DNA of 48,067 bases from an uncultured Elstera sp. GTDB lineage: Bacteria; Pseudomonadota; Alphaproteobacteria; Elsterales; Elsteraceae. Where the stretch lies: positions 1 through 48,067 of the forward strand of contig CAIZEE010000503.1 in assembly GCA_903931835.1 (NCBI GenBank), read 5' to 3'. The notes under the pieces were generated by a model that saw only the letters and a list, made by a program, of their open reading frames with translations, was not told where the DNA came from and ran no database searches. Within the stretch, counting starts at the first letter, position 1. Every line of letters begins with the position of its first letter. Both the position numbers and the translations under genes were made by a program. Shown here piece after piece: positions 37,836-47,530 of the stretch.

Positions 37836-38671
37836 CCAAGCGGCAGGGATTGCTTCGCCTTTGAGGTCGGGCGGTAAAGGCCGCGTTCTGTCGGCAGCGG
37901 TTCGAACCGGTCGGAGATACCAAGCACGGTCTCCGCCCCACCCAGATAAAGCAGCCCATCCGGCGCCATCACTTGTGCGATGCGCGCCAGTACCTGGCCC
38001 TTGGTAGCCTGATCGAAATAGATCAGTACGTTGCGGCAGAACACGACATCGAATGTGCCGAGCGAGCGCGTGTCATGCAGCAGGTTGAACTCGCGATACT
38101 GCACCATGTCGCGGATTTCCTGCGTCAGCTGCCAGCGATCCTCGACAGGCTTGAAGTACTTCATCAGCATTTGGATCGGCAGGCCGCGTTGCACCTCGAA
38201 TTGGGAGTAGATGCCCTTGCGCGCGCGTTCGATGATTTCCAGGCTGATATCGGTCCCGATGATCTCAATTCGCCAACCGGCCAGCAATGCCGCTTCCTCG
38301 CGCAGGATCATCGCGAGCGAATAAGGCTCCTGGCCGCTTGACGAGGCGGCTGACCAGATGCGCAATTGCCGCTTGGACGCGCGCGCTGCGAGCAGTTCGG
38401 GCAAGACCAAACGGCGGAATTGTTCGAACGGCTTGGTGTCGCGGAAGAACAAGGTCTCGTTGGTCGTCATCGCTTCGGTGATCGCCTTGATCACTGTCGA
38501 GTCACGGCGCTGGCGTACCATCGTCACCAGCTCTTCGATGGTCTTGACGCCATAGCGGCGCGCTACCGGGCCCAAGCGGCTTTCCAGCAGATACGCCTTG
38601 TCGGCGGACACGACCAGCCCGGACGTCTCGTAGACGGTCTTCGCCAACAGGTCGAAGTCATCGACCTTCAT
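37832..38671 (-). CDS. cheR: Chemotaxis protein methyltransferase CheR
   Basis: ETLFFRDTKPFEQFRRLVLPELL, LRIWSAASSSGQEPYSLAMIL, VVFCRNVLIYFD, LYLGGAETV. Confidence 0.96.
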   Translation of the reverse strand: MKVDDFDLLAKTVYETSGLVVSADKAYLLESRLGPVARRYGVKTIEELVTMVRQRRDSTVIKAITEAMTTNETLFFRDTKPFEQFRRLVLPELLAARASKRQLRIWSAASSSGQEPYSLAMILREEAALLAGWRIEIIGTDISLEIIERARKGIYSQFEVQRGLPIQMLMKYFKPVEDRWQLTQEIRDMVQYREFNLLHDTRSLGTFDVVFCRNVLIYFDQATKGQVLARIAQVMAPDGLLYLGGAETVLGISDRFEPLPTERGLYRPTSKAKQSLPLG

Positions 38672-39846
38672 GATGCGGACCTGAGCAACTGGCGGTTTAC
38701 GAAGCCGGCGATTTCGGTCAGCGGCAGAACGGCAGCGCATAATCCAGCATTGGCGACAGCCCCCGGCATGCCCCAGACGACGCTGGACGCCTCATCCTGC
38801 GCAATCACATAGCCCCCGCCCTCGACGACCGAGCTCGATCCCAACATGCCGTCCTTGCCCATGCCGGTCAGCATGATGACCATCATGCGGGCGCCGTAGA
38901 TCCGCGAGAGGCTGCGCAGCATCGGATCGACCGAGGGGCGGCAGTAATTCTCAGGCGGGGTGCTCAGCAATTTGATGGTTTTGCCGGCGGGGCCCGGCTC
39001 GACCACCATGTGATAATCGCCAGGGGCGACATAGATATGGCCTGGTTGAACGATATCGCCGGTATGGCCCTCCTGACACGGTCGGTTGGTCACGCGCGCC
39101 AGATGCTCGGCCAGAATGGTCGTGAAAGTGGCCGGCATATGCTGGGTAATCAGGATCGGCTGACGAATCTCGGGGCGCAGCCCGCCGAGCACGGTGAACA
39201 GAGCCTGCGGGCCGCCGGTCGAAGAACCAATCGCGATGATTTCCGGCATCTCGCGGGAAATCGGCTTCAGCGCCAGCGGGCGCTTGGTGTCGGTGGCCAC
39301 GATGGGGCTGGGTGCGGGGGCGAGAGGCCGCGCGCTATAACTGGGGGCACTGAAACTGGCGACCGGACTCGCTACCGATTCCGCCCGTTGTACCGTCCTG
39401 GGCGATCGCCGGCTACCGGCCAGCGCCTTGATCTTCGCGATCAATTCCTGCTTGAAGTTCTCAGCTGATGTCAGCTCGCTCGTCGTGCTCGGCTTGGTGA
39501 CATAATCCTTGGCGCCATCGCGCAACGCCTTTAACGAGACTTCCGCATTCTTGCGGGTCAACGTCGACGCCATGATGATCTGCAGATCGGGATCGATCTG
39601 GAGCAGCAAGGGCAGGGCCGTCAGCCCGTCCATCACCGGCATTTCGATGTCGAGCACGGCGACATCAATCTTATGGCGTTTCAGCGCGTTGACCGCCATT
39701 TGGCCGTCACCGACCGATGCCACCACCTCGATCTCGCGATCGGACTCGATTGAGCGGGTGAACAGACCCCGAATGACCGCGCTATCATCGACCAACATGA
39801 CCCGGATAACGCCGGGTGCCGCAGTACCGGCTTGTTCGATTGCCAT
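38668..39846 (-). CDS. cheB: Chemotaxis response regulator protein-glutamate methylesterase CheB
   Basis: Receiver domain VMLVDDSAVIRGLFTRSIE...; IIAIGSSTGGPQALFTVL; ILITQHMPATFTTILAEHLAR; ARMMVIMLTGMGKDG. Confidence 0.97.
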   Translation of the reverse strand: MAIEQAGTAAPGVIRVMLVDDSAVIRGLFTRSIESDREIEVVASVGDGQMAVNALKRHKIDVAVLDIEMPVMDGLTALPLLLQIDPDLQIIMASTLTRKNAEVSLKALRDGAKDYVTKPSTTSELTSAENFKQELIAKIKALAGSRRSPRTVQRAESVASPVASFSAPSYSARPLAPAPSPIVATDTKRPLALKPISREMPEIIAIGSSTGGPQALFTVLGGLRPEIRQPILITQHMPATFTTILAEHLARVTNRPCQEGHTGDIVQPGHIYVAPGDYHMVVEPGPAGKTIKLLSTPPENYCRPSVDPMLRSLSRIYGARMMVIMLTGMGKDGMLGSSSVVEGGGYVIAQDEASSVVWGMPGAVANAGLCAAVLPLTEIAGFVNRQLLRSAS

Positions 39847-40211
39847 CAGATCAAGCCGACCTGGGTGAACTTGCTCTCGACGATCTCGGAATCGAACGGC
39901 TTCATGATGTATTCATCTGCCCCCGCCCCCATCGCCTCATAGATATGCGACAGCTCGTTTTCGGTGGTGCAGAAGATCACTTTGGGTGTCGTCCCACCGG
40001 GGGTCTTGCGTAACGCGCGTAGGAACTCGATGCCGTTCATGACTGGCATGTTCCAATCCAGCAGGATGGCATCCGGCATCGAAACCAGACAGGAATCGAG
40101 CGCCTGTTTGCCGTCGCCCGCCTCACTCACGTCAAAGCTCAGATCCTGCAGGATCTTGCGCGCTACCATACGCACGACGCGGCTATCGTCGACGATAAGG
40201 CATGATTTCAT
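39846..40211 (-). CDS. cheY: Single-domain response regulator (CheY)
   Basis: MKSCLIVDDSRVVRMVARKILQDLSFDVSEAGDGKQALDSCLVSMPDAILLDWNMPVMNGIEFLRALR. Confidence 0.94.
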   Translation of the reverse strand: MKSCLIVDDSRVVRMVARKILQDLSFDVSEAGDGKQALDSCLVSMPDAILLDWNMPVMNGIEFLRALRKTPGGTTPKVIFCTTENELSHIYEAMGAGADEYIMKPFDSEIVESKFTQVGLI

Positions 40212-40286
40212 AACCCAACGTCTCCACTCAACGTCGCTTGGTCGACCGGCCAAGCAGCAGGACTACATAACGCTGGCGACGCGACG

Positions 40287-40790
40287 CTACGCGGCCTCGT
40301 TGCGGCTGAAGTCAAGCAGACGCAGTACATCCAAAATAACCAAAAGTTCGGCATCCAAGCGATAGATACCAAGTGACACATCACGCCAGCGCGGGTCGAG
40401 CGTCGCCGGATTGCGTTCAAACTCAGCGGTCGACAACATCAGCACTTCGCCAACAGCGTCGACCATCAGGCTGTAAAACTCGCCGCCATGCTCGACCACC
40501 ACACTCATCGCCGTGTCGTCGCCGACATCGCGTTTGGGCAATCCTAAGCGCAGGCGGACGTCGATTGCCGTCACGATGCGACCACGAAGGTTCAGCGATC
40601 CCGCCACCTCCGGCGGAGCAAGCGGGATGCGAGTGATACGTTGCGGACCCAGCACATCGTGCACGATCAAGACCGGAATGCCGAAAAGCTGGCCACCGAT
40701 GGTGATCGACACATATTGATTCTGGTCGGAAACCTGAAGCTGCTGGCGCGAAGGGCCAACGCGCTTTCCGGCTGGAACTAGTTCGCTCAT
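40287..40790 (-). CDS. cheW: Chemotaxis coupling protein CheW
   Basis: QYVSITIGGQLFGIPVLIVHDVLGPQRITRIPLAPPEVAGSLNLRGRIVTAIDVRLRLGL. Confidence 0.95.
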   Translation of the reverse strand: MSELVPAGKRVGPSRQQLQVSDQNQYVSITIGGQLFGIPVLIVHDVLGPQRITRIPLAPPEVAGSLNLRGRIVTAIDVRLRLGLPKRDVGDDTAMSVVVEHGGEFYSLMVDAVGEVLMLSTAEFERNPATLDPRWRDVSLGIYRLDAELLVILDVLRLLDFSRNEAA

Positions 40791-43420
40791 GCCACACCCC
40801 GTGCGATCAAGAGTTCGTTCAGCGAATGCAACAGCGCGTCACGATCGAATTTGGGAACATAATCGCTAAAGCCGACTGCGCGCCCGCGCTCCAGATCCTG
40901 CGGCGAGGTATGCGCCGACAGGGCGATCATCGGCGTCTCCTTCCACCGATTATCACGTTTGATCGCGGCCGCGAAATCGAACCCGTTCATCCCGGGCATT
41001 TCAATGTCGCTTACGATCGCGTCAAAATGCAACCCGCTCTCGCATAGGGTCAGCGCTTCCTCGGCCGTGGTCGCCGTCGTCACGACATAACCGCCAACGG
41101 AGAGAAGCGGCGTCAGAAGGTTGCGGAAGAACGGGCTGTCATCGACCAGCAGAATGCGCCGGCCGGCGTCCTTCGCGACATTGTTACCACCGGTCGCCGA
41201 GCCGAACCAATCGCCATAGGCTTGGGTCAGGAAGAATCCGGCATCGATCAGATCGGTCGCATGACCGCCCACAATAGCGCTGCCGATCAGTCCCGGACGG
41301 TCGGAAACCAGTTCGATGACCATCTTATCCTCGATGATATCGACGATCTCGTCGACGATCAGGCCCATTGACCGATCGCCATCTGAGAAGACCAGGACCG
41401 GACGGCTGCCTGTCGCATCAAGCTTTAGGGCCGGATCGATTGGAACCAGCGGCATCAGCTTGTCGCGATACTGCACCATGGGCCGGTTGTTGGAATATTC
41501 GACGGTCGCAAGGTCGACATCCTCCAACCGGGCGACCAGCGACAACGGCACAGCCTTGGGCCCGCCTTCGCCGGCGCGGAAGAGCAGCAGCGTGGTACGA
41601 TCCTCGTCCTTGACATGGGTTTCGGTCTTCTGGACCGCACGGCGATCGACCCCGGCCATCTCGCCGGTCGAGCCTGCGATCCCGTTAGGGTCGAGAATCA
41701 TGATGACGCTTCCATCGCCGAGGATGGTGTTGCCCGAGAACAGCGACAGGTGCCGCAAGATGGGTGCGACCGGCTTCACCACGATTTCCTCGGTATCGAA
41801 CACACGGTCGACCATGATGCCGAAACTGTAGGCGCCGACCTGCGCCACGATGATGAAGCTTTCCTCGGTCTCGTCGCCTTCCGGACGATCGAGACGAAGC
41901 AATTGCTCCAGGCTGACCAGCGGCAACAGTCGGTCGCGCAAACGCAGGACCGGCGTACCCTTCAGCCGTTCGATCTTATGCTCAGATTGCGCCGAGGCCC
42001 GGACCAGCTCGATCACGCTGATCTGCGGAATGGCAAAGCGTTCGCCGCAGCTTTCGACGATCAAGGCCGAGACGATCGCCAGCGTCAGCGGGATCTTGAT
42101 GGTGAAGATCGAGCCGCGGCCGAAGGTCGAGTTCAGCTCGACCGTTCCGCCGATCTTCTCGATATTCGTGCGCACCACGTCCATGCCGACGCCGCGTCCG
42201 GAGACGGCGGTCACGGCGGCGGCGGTGGAGAAGCCGGCGCGGAAGATGAATTGCTGAATCTGGCTATCCGTCATCTGCTCGATTTCGGCCTCGGTCGCAA
42301 GACCGTTGGCGATCGCCTTTTCCTTGATCCGGTTCAGGTCTAGGCCCTTACCATCATCGGAGATTTCGATCAGGATATGCCCGCCCTCATGGAAGGCGTT
42401 CAGCGTAATTCGGCCGGTTTCGGACTTGCCGGCGCGGATGCGTCCCTCCGGCGCCTCAATGCCATGATCGGCCGAGTTGCGGACCATATGGGTCAGCGGA
42501 TCCTTGATCAGTTCGAGGACCTGACGATCAAGCTCGGTCTCGGCGCCAATCATGGTCAGCTCGATCTTCTTGTGCAGTTCCAAAGACAGGTCGCGGATCA
42601 AGCGCGGCAGTTTTGCCCAGGCATTGCCGATGGGCTGCATGCGCGTCTTCATGACGCCTTCCTGTAGCTCCGACGTCACGTGACTTAGGCGCTGCAGGGG
42701 AACGGCGAATTCGCTATCCTTGTGGCGGCGGACGATCTGCAGCAACTGATTGCGCGTCAGCACCAGTTCCGAGACGGTCGTCATCAGGTTTTCCAGCAGA
42801 TCGACGCTGACGCGGATGGTCGTGGCGGCGTGGGCGGATTCCTTGATCTCGCCGGGCGCTGCGCGCAGTTCCGCTTCCTGCGGGGTCGCTTCGTGCACCT
42901 CTACCGCCTTGGGTGTTTCAACCCGCGCCACTTCACTGGCGGGCGGCGGGGCGGCGGCCACGACTTCTTGCGGGGGCGGGGCGGGGGTTGGTTCGGGAGC
43001 GGCTACAGGCGCCGGTGCCGCTGGTGCAACGGCCTCAGCGGTCTTGCCCTGCGCAAGATCGTTCAGCCGGGTGATCAGCGCTTCATCGTCGCCAGGCGGC
43101 TCGGCCTCGGTTGCTTCGAGCGTCGCCAGGATCGATTTGATCGCATCGATCGATTGCAGGATGAGTGAAACGGTGGACGGCGTAACGGTCAGCTCGCCAT
43201 CGCGGATCCGGCCCAGCACGTTCTCGGCCGCGTGGGCGACATGTTCGAGGCGCGACAAGCCAAGAAAGCCGCATGTGCCCTTGATCGTATGGACAAGGCG
43301 GAAAATATTACTAAGCAGCGCCGGATCATTGGGGTTCTGTTCGAGTTTGACGAGCTCGATATCAAGCACCGCCAAGCCCTCGGATGTTTCGGTTAGAAAC
43401 TCTCCCAGCAAATCATCCAT
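40787..43420 (-). CDS. cheA: Hybrid chemotaxis histidine kinase CheA (Hpt - HATPase - CheW - second CheW-like - receiver)
   Basis: LVHTIKGTCGFLGLSRLEHVAH (Hpt), DPLTHMVRNSADHGIE (N box), SGRGVGMDVVRTNIEKIGG (G box), two CheW-like regions, C-term RILLVDDSPFFRNLLTPLL...DAIVSDIEMPGMNGFDF. Confidence 0.95.
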   Translation of the reverse strand: MDDLLGEFLTETSEGLAVLDIELVKLEQNPNDPALLSNIFRLVHTIKGTCGFLGLSRLEHVAHAAENVLGRIRDGELTVTPSTVSLILQSIDAIKSILATLEATEAEPPGDDEALITRLNDLAQGKTAEAVAPAAPAPVAAPEPTPAPPPQEVVAAAPPPASEVARVETPKAVEVHEATPQEAELRAAPGEIKESAHAATTIRVSVDLLENLMTTVSELVLTRNQLLQIVRRHKDSEFAVPLQRLSHVTSELQEGVMKTRMQPIGNAWAKLPRLIRDLSLELHKKIELTMIGAETELDRQVLELIKDPLTHMVRNSADHGIEAPEGRIRAGKSETGRITLNAFHEGGHILIEISDDGKGLDLNRIKEKAIANGLATEAEIEQMTDSQIQQFIFRAGFSTAAAVTAVSGRGVGMDVVRTNIEKIGGTVELNSTFGRGSIFTIKIPLTLAIVSALIVESCGERFAIPQISVIELVRASAQSEHKIERLKGTPVLRLRDRLLPLVSLEQLLRLDRPEGDETEESFIIVAQVGAYSFGIMVDRVFDTEEIVVKPVAPILRHLSLFSGNTILGDGSVIMILDPNGIAGSTGEMAGVDRRAVQKTETHVKDEDRTTLLLFRAGEGGPKAVPLSLVARLEDVDLATVEYSNNRPMVQYRDKLMPLVPIDPALKLDATGSRPVLVFSDGDRSMGLIVDEIVDIIEDKMVIELVSDRPGLIGSAIVGGHATDLIDAGFFLTQAYGDWFGSATGGNNVAKDAGRRILLVDDSPFFRNLLTPLLSVGGYVVTTATTAEEALTLCESGLHFDAIVSDIEMPGMNGFDFAAAIKRDNRWKETPMIALSAHTSPQDLERGRAVGFSDYVPKFDRDALLHSLNELLIARGVA

Positions 43421-43771
43421 GATTAAATCCGTCGCTCGTTTTCTGACCGTCGAACCGGGCCCTATTGGCCGCGATTTCCGCCGCGTCGCTGTTAAATAAA
43501 GACGCCTACGTTATCCGCCAATCGTTAATGATGCATAGCGGATCTGTCCTATATACGCTGCAAATTCCGTGGCGCAGTCGGCACTCAGCGGCCCACTCGA
43601 AAACAGTCGCGCGCCGGACCGGTCAATCCCTCTAGAAAACTACCTCGCGACGATCACGCAAGCTACTCAAATTGTGTTGTTCCATCAGAGCATGATATCG
43701 CTTGTCGTCCGATCTATCCGGACGCGAATATCCGCCCGCGACAGCCTTAACTGGCCACTCTAGGAGCCGAC

Positions 43772-45199
43772 ATGTCCAACCACCTGAAATTCTATATCGA
43801 TGGCGCCTGGGTCGACCCTATCGTCCCCGCCACGCTCGACGTCATCAACCCGGCGAATGAGGAAGCCTACACCAAGATATCGGCCGGCAGTTCGGCCGAT
43901 GTCAACCGGGCTGTCGCTGCGGCCAAGGCCGCCTTCCCAGGTTTTGCCAAGACTACCAAGGAGCAGCGTCTGGCGTTCCTGCGCCGCCTGCTAGAGGTCT
44001 ATAACGAGCGTTATGAGGACATCGCCCAGGCGGTGACGAACGAGATGGGCGCACCCTTATCCTTCGCCCGGGGCGCTCAGGCCTGGGCAGGGCAAGCGCA
44101 TATGGAAGCGACAATCAAAGCGCTGGAGGCGTTCGAGTTCGAGCACCAGCGCGGCAACTCCCGCATCGTCAAAGAACCGATCGGCGTCGTCGGTCTGATC
44201 ACGCCCTGGAACTGGCCGCTCAACCAGATCGTCTGCAAGGTCGCGCCGGCGATCGCGGCTGGTTGCACCATGGTGCTGAAGCCGAGCGAGGTAGCACCGA
44301 TCAGCGGTATCATCTTCGCCGAGCTGGTTGACGCGATCGGCTTACCCAAGGGCGTGTTCAATCTGGTCAACGGCGACGGCCCGTCGGTCGGCCAGGTCAT
44401 CGCCTCGCATCCTGACGTTGATATGGTGTCGTTCACCGGCTCGACCCGCGCCGGCATCATCGTCGCCAAATCGGCCGCCGATACGGTCAAGCGCGTGGCC
44501 CAGGAACTGGGTGGCAAATCGGCCAACATCATTCTGCCGGATGCCGATCTGGCGGCGGCCGTTGCAACCGGCGTCGGCGCGTGTTTTGGCAATAGCGGCC
44601 AGTCCTGCGATGCGCCGACCCGCATGTTCGTGCCCGCCGCCCGCCAGGAAGAGGCGCTGGCAATCGCCAAAGCGGCGGCAGAGACCCATAAGGTCGGCGA
44701 ACCGCGCGCCGAGGATACGGTATTGGGCCCTGTCGTCAGCCAGGTGCAATACGACAAGATCCAACGTCTGATCCAGGCTGGCATCGAGGAGGGCGCGACG
44801 CTGGTGACGGGTGGCCTCGGCCGCCCCGATGGGCTTAATCGCGGCTATTATGTCCGCCCGACCATCTTTGGCCATGTGAAGCATGAGATGACGATTTCGC
44901 GCGAAGAAATCTTCGGCCCGGTGTTGTCGATCCTGTCCTACGAGACGGAAGAAGAGGCGATCGCCAAGGCCAATGACACGGTTTATGGCCTGGCCGCCTA
45001 TGTCCAGTCATCCGATATCGCCCATGCAAGACGGGTCGCCTATCAGCTTCGCGCTGGTACGGTGAACATCAATTACCCGGACTGGGACACGCATGCGCCG
45101 TTCGGCGGCTATAAGCAGTCCGGCAATGGCCGGGAATACGCCGATTGGGGCATCCACGATTTCCTGGAGATCAAGGGGATCGTCGGCTACGGCAGCTGA
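43772..45199 (+). CDS. NAD(P)-dependent aldehyde dehydrogenase
   Basis: LITPWNWPLNQIVCKVAPAIAAGCTMVLKPSEVAP; VSFTGSTRAGIIVA; ELGGKSANIILPDADL; GNSGQSCDAPTR (catalytic Cys). Confidence 0.95.
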   Translation: MSNHLKFYIDGAWVDPIVPATLDVINPANEEAYTKISAGSSADVNRAVAAAKAAFPGFAKTTKEQRLAFLRRLLEVYNERYEDIAQAVTNEMGAPLSFARGAQAWAGQAHMEATIKALEAFEFEHQRGNSRIVKEPIGVVGLITPWNWPLNQIVCKVAPAIAAGCTMVLKPSEVAPISGIIFAELVDAIGLPKGVFNLVNGDGPSVGQVIASHPDVDMVSFTGSTRAGIIVAKSAADTVKRVAQELGGKSANIILPDADLAAAVATGVGACFGNSGQSCDAPTRMFVPAARQEEALAIAKAAAETHKVGEPRAEDTVLGPVVSQVQYDKIQRLIQAGIEEGATLVTGGLGRPDGLNRGYYVRPTIFGHVKHEMTISREEIFGPVLSILSYETEEEAIAKANDTVYGLAAYVQSSDIAHARRVAYQLRAGTVNINYPDWDTHAPFGGYKQSGNGREYADWGIHDFLEIKGIVGYGS

Positions 45200-45834
45200 T
45201 CAAGGGGTAGGGCGGCGGCAATGCGGACCAGACCATCGGTTTCGGCAATGTCCAGCCGCCCACCCAAATTCGCGGCGAGCCTGGCGCACATCAGCGCATG
45301 GGCATTGTGATAGTCAGGCTCCTGGCTGGTGCCATTGGCCGCCCTAAGGACTTGTACATCCAGCCGCGCCGGCGCGCCCGAAGCCTCGATGGTTGCGGCG
45401 AGATGCGTGGGGGCGGGTGACAGAGTCACGCTGACAATGCCCCCGCGCGGCAATGCTGACGTCCCCAGAACCGCCAGATTCATCAGTAACTGTGCCGCGC
45501 CCGCGACACAGGCCGGAACGGCGCTCTCCCCCCAATCGAGTGTCATTGACGTTTCGGTCGCGAAATAATCGACCACGGCCTTGCGGGCATCGCCCAAGCT
45601 GAAATCCTGCGCATTGCCCGAACGGCCATAGGCCAAGCGGAAGAAGCGCAATCGTGCCGCCAGTACCCGCCCACTGAGGGCGATCAGGTCGAGCGCTTCT
45701 TGTTGCAGATCACCTGCTTCGCCATCCTCGATGAGCTCGATGCCGTTATTCAGCGCGCCGACCGGATTGACCAGTTCATGACACAGATGGCCGATCCATA
45801 GCTGGGCCATCTCCAGATTCGGGTCGATTGTCAT
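45187..45834 (-). CDS. chpT: ChpT-type histidine phosphotransferase
   Basis: LWIGHLCHELVNPVGALNNGIELIEDGEAGDLQQEALDLIALSGRVLAARLRFFRLAYGR, the alphaproteobacterial ChpT dimerisation-domain pattern with His in HLCHELVNPVGA. Confidence 0.88.
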   Translation of the reverse strand: MTIDPNLEMAQLWIGHLCHELVNPVGALNNGIELIEDGEAGDLQQEALDLIALSGRVLAARLRFFRLAYGRSGNAQDFSLGDARKAVVDYFATETSMTLDWGESAVPACVAGAAQLLMNLAVLGTSALPRGGIVSVTLSPAPTHLAATIEASGAPARLDVQVLRAANGTSQEPDYHNAHALMCARLAANLGGRLDIAETDGLVRIAAALPLDQLP

Positions 45835-45911
45835 CTCCAGTCCCTTTGTGATGCGCCGCTGGCCTATGCTACCAAATCACGTAAAGCGGTGGCGCAGGAA
45901 GCGGGGTTGCG

Positions 45912-46097
45912 ATGCAGGATGGGTTGGTCCCCGGCATGTTCGTACGGCTTAGAGGTGAGCCGGATTGGGGCTTAGGTCAAATTCAGTCAGTCGTCGGCGC
46001 GCGCGTTACGGTCAATTTCGAACATGCAGGCAAGCGGTTGATCAACACCGATATCGTGGAGCTGGAACCGGATAGCGGTAACGCTGCCACCCTATAG
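45912..46097 (+). CDS. DUF3553 domain protein
   Basis: 61 aa GMFVRLRGEPDWGLGQIQSVVGARVTVNFEHAGKRLINTDIVELE. Confidence 0.82.
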   Translation: MQDGLVPGMFVRLRGEPDWGLGQIQSVVGARVTVNFEHAGKRLINTDIVELEPDSGNAATL

Positions 46098-46718
46098 CAG
46101 CGCCAGGGTTTGTGCCGTCGCCAGATCGTCGGGCGTGTTCACGTTGAAGAACGGGTCGACCGGATCGACGCTGAATTCCGTAGTCACCACGCCCTGTTGT
46201 TCGGCGAAGTTAAGAACGCTGCGGCTGCCTGGCGCCGCCAACAGCTCGGCCAAGGCGTCGGCCAGGCTGAGCGACCATAAAGCCACCACCGGATGTAGCC
46301 GACCGCCGCTCGCCGCCATCGGGACTTTGCCCGGTTCGCGGCCGCCGGACGCCAGCAGGCGGTCAACGAGATCGGCCGGCAGGAACGGACAATCGGCCGG
46401 CACGCTGACCAGGCCGGTTGTTGTCGGCGCATTCCGGCGAATCCAGCGCATCGCGCTCAACAACCCGCCAAGGGGGCCCTGCAGCTCACCATCGCCGTCG
46501 CCGATGACCGTCAGCCCGAGATCGCTGAACCGGTCCGGCAGGCCATTGGCACTGAGCAATAGCAGCTCGGTTTGCGGGCGCATTCTGGCGACAACCCGGT
46601 CGAGAATGCTTGTGCCGCCGATCAGCCGTCGTCCCTTATCGCCGCCGCCCAGCCGCGTCGCCTGGCCACCGGCCAGGACGACAACGGCGATCTCTCGGGC
46701 GATATCCGGGTGCGTCAC
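46092..46718 (-). CDS. mobA: Molybdenum cofactor guanylyltransferase
   Basis: VVLAGGQATRLGGGDKGRRLIGGTSILDRVVARM; VSVPADCPFLPADLVDRLL; FFNVNTPDDLATA. Confidence 0.93.
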   Translation of the reverse strand: MTHPDIAREIAVVVLAGGQATRLGGGDKGRRLIGGTSILDRVVARMRPQTELLLLSANGLPDRFSDLGLTVIGDGDGELQGPLGGLLSAMRWIRRNAPTTTGLVSVPADCPFLPADLVDRLLASGGREPGKVPMAASGGRLHPVVALWSLSLADALAELLAAPGSRSVLNFAEQQGVVTTEFSVDPVDPFFNVNTPDDLATAQTLALL

Positions 46719-46730
46719 GCTCAGCTGTAA

Positions 46731-47513
46731 TTACTGAGCGGTCCAGCCGCCATCCATCGACAGTGTCGTGCCGGTGATGGTCGACGCGTCGTCGCCGGCC
46801 AGGAACACCGCGAGGCCGCCCAATTTCTCCGGCGTGGAGAAAGTCAGCATCGGTTGCTTCGCGCGCAACAGCGCCTTGGACGCCTCTTCGACCGAGATAC
46901 CGTCGCGCTTGGCATTAGCCTCGATCTGTTTTTGGACCAGTGGCGTGTGCACCCAGCCCGGACAGATCGCGTTGCAGGTGATGCCGTCATTGGCGGTTTC
47001 CAGCGCCACCACCTTGGTCATGCCGACCAGGCCATGCTTGGCCGTGACATAGGCGACTTTCTCCTCGCTCGCGACCAGACCATGGGCCGACGCGATATTG
47101 ATGATGCGGCCCCATTTTTGCGCCTTCATGATCGGCAAGGCTGCCTTGATCGCGTGGAACGACGCCGACATGTTGATCGCGATGACCGCGTCCCATTTGT
47201 CGTCGGGAAAATCCTCGACCTTGGCGGTGAACTGGATGCCGGCATTGTTGACCAGGATATCAACCGATCCGAAATGCGCCTTTGCGTCCGCGATCATTTT
47301 GGCGATCTCGGCCGGCTTCGACATATCGGCTGGCGAATAGAAGGTCTTGATCTTGTGCTTTTCGCGCACGTCATGCTCGACCTTCTCGATCGTGGCGGCG
47401 TCGCCAAAGCCGTTGAGCACGATGTTGCAACCCTCGGCGGCGAATGCTTCAGCAATGCCAAGCCCAATGCCGCTGGTCGATCCGGTAACGATGGCAGTCT
47501 TGCCTTTCAACAT
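46731..47513 (-). CDS. bdhA: 3-hydroxybutyrate dehydrogenase
   Basis: MLKGKTAIVTGSTSGIGLGIAEAFAAEGCNIVLNGFG; NNAGIQFTAKVEDFP; ASAHGLVASEEKVAYVTAKHGLVGMTKVVALE; NAICPGWVHTPLVQKQI. Confidence 0.95.
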   Translation of the reverse strand: MLKGKTAIVTGSTSGIGLGIAEAFAAEGCNIVLNGFGDAATIEKVEHDVREKHKIKTFYSPADMSKPAEIAKMIADAKAHFGSVDILVNNAGIQFTAKVEDFPDDKWDAVIAINMSASFHAIKAALPIMKAQKWGRIINIASAHGLVASEEKVAYVTAKHGLVGMTKVVALETANDGITCNAICPGWVHTPLVQKQIEANAKRDGISVEEASKALLRAKQPMLTFSTPEKLGGLAVFLAGDDASTITGTTLSMDGGWTAQ

Positions 47514-47530
47514 GATACTCTCTCCTGAAT

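Noticed and set aside
43500-43771. Possible structured RNA or tRNA in the cheA/aldehyde dehydrogenase gap
   Set aside because: No cloverleaf, no T-loop/CCA pattern and no convincing long stem; treated as a divergent promoter region.
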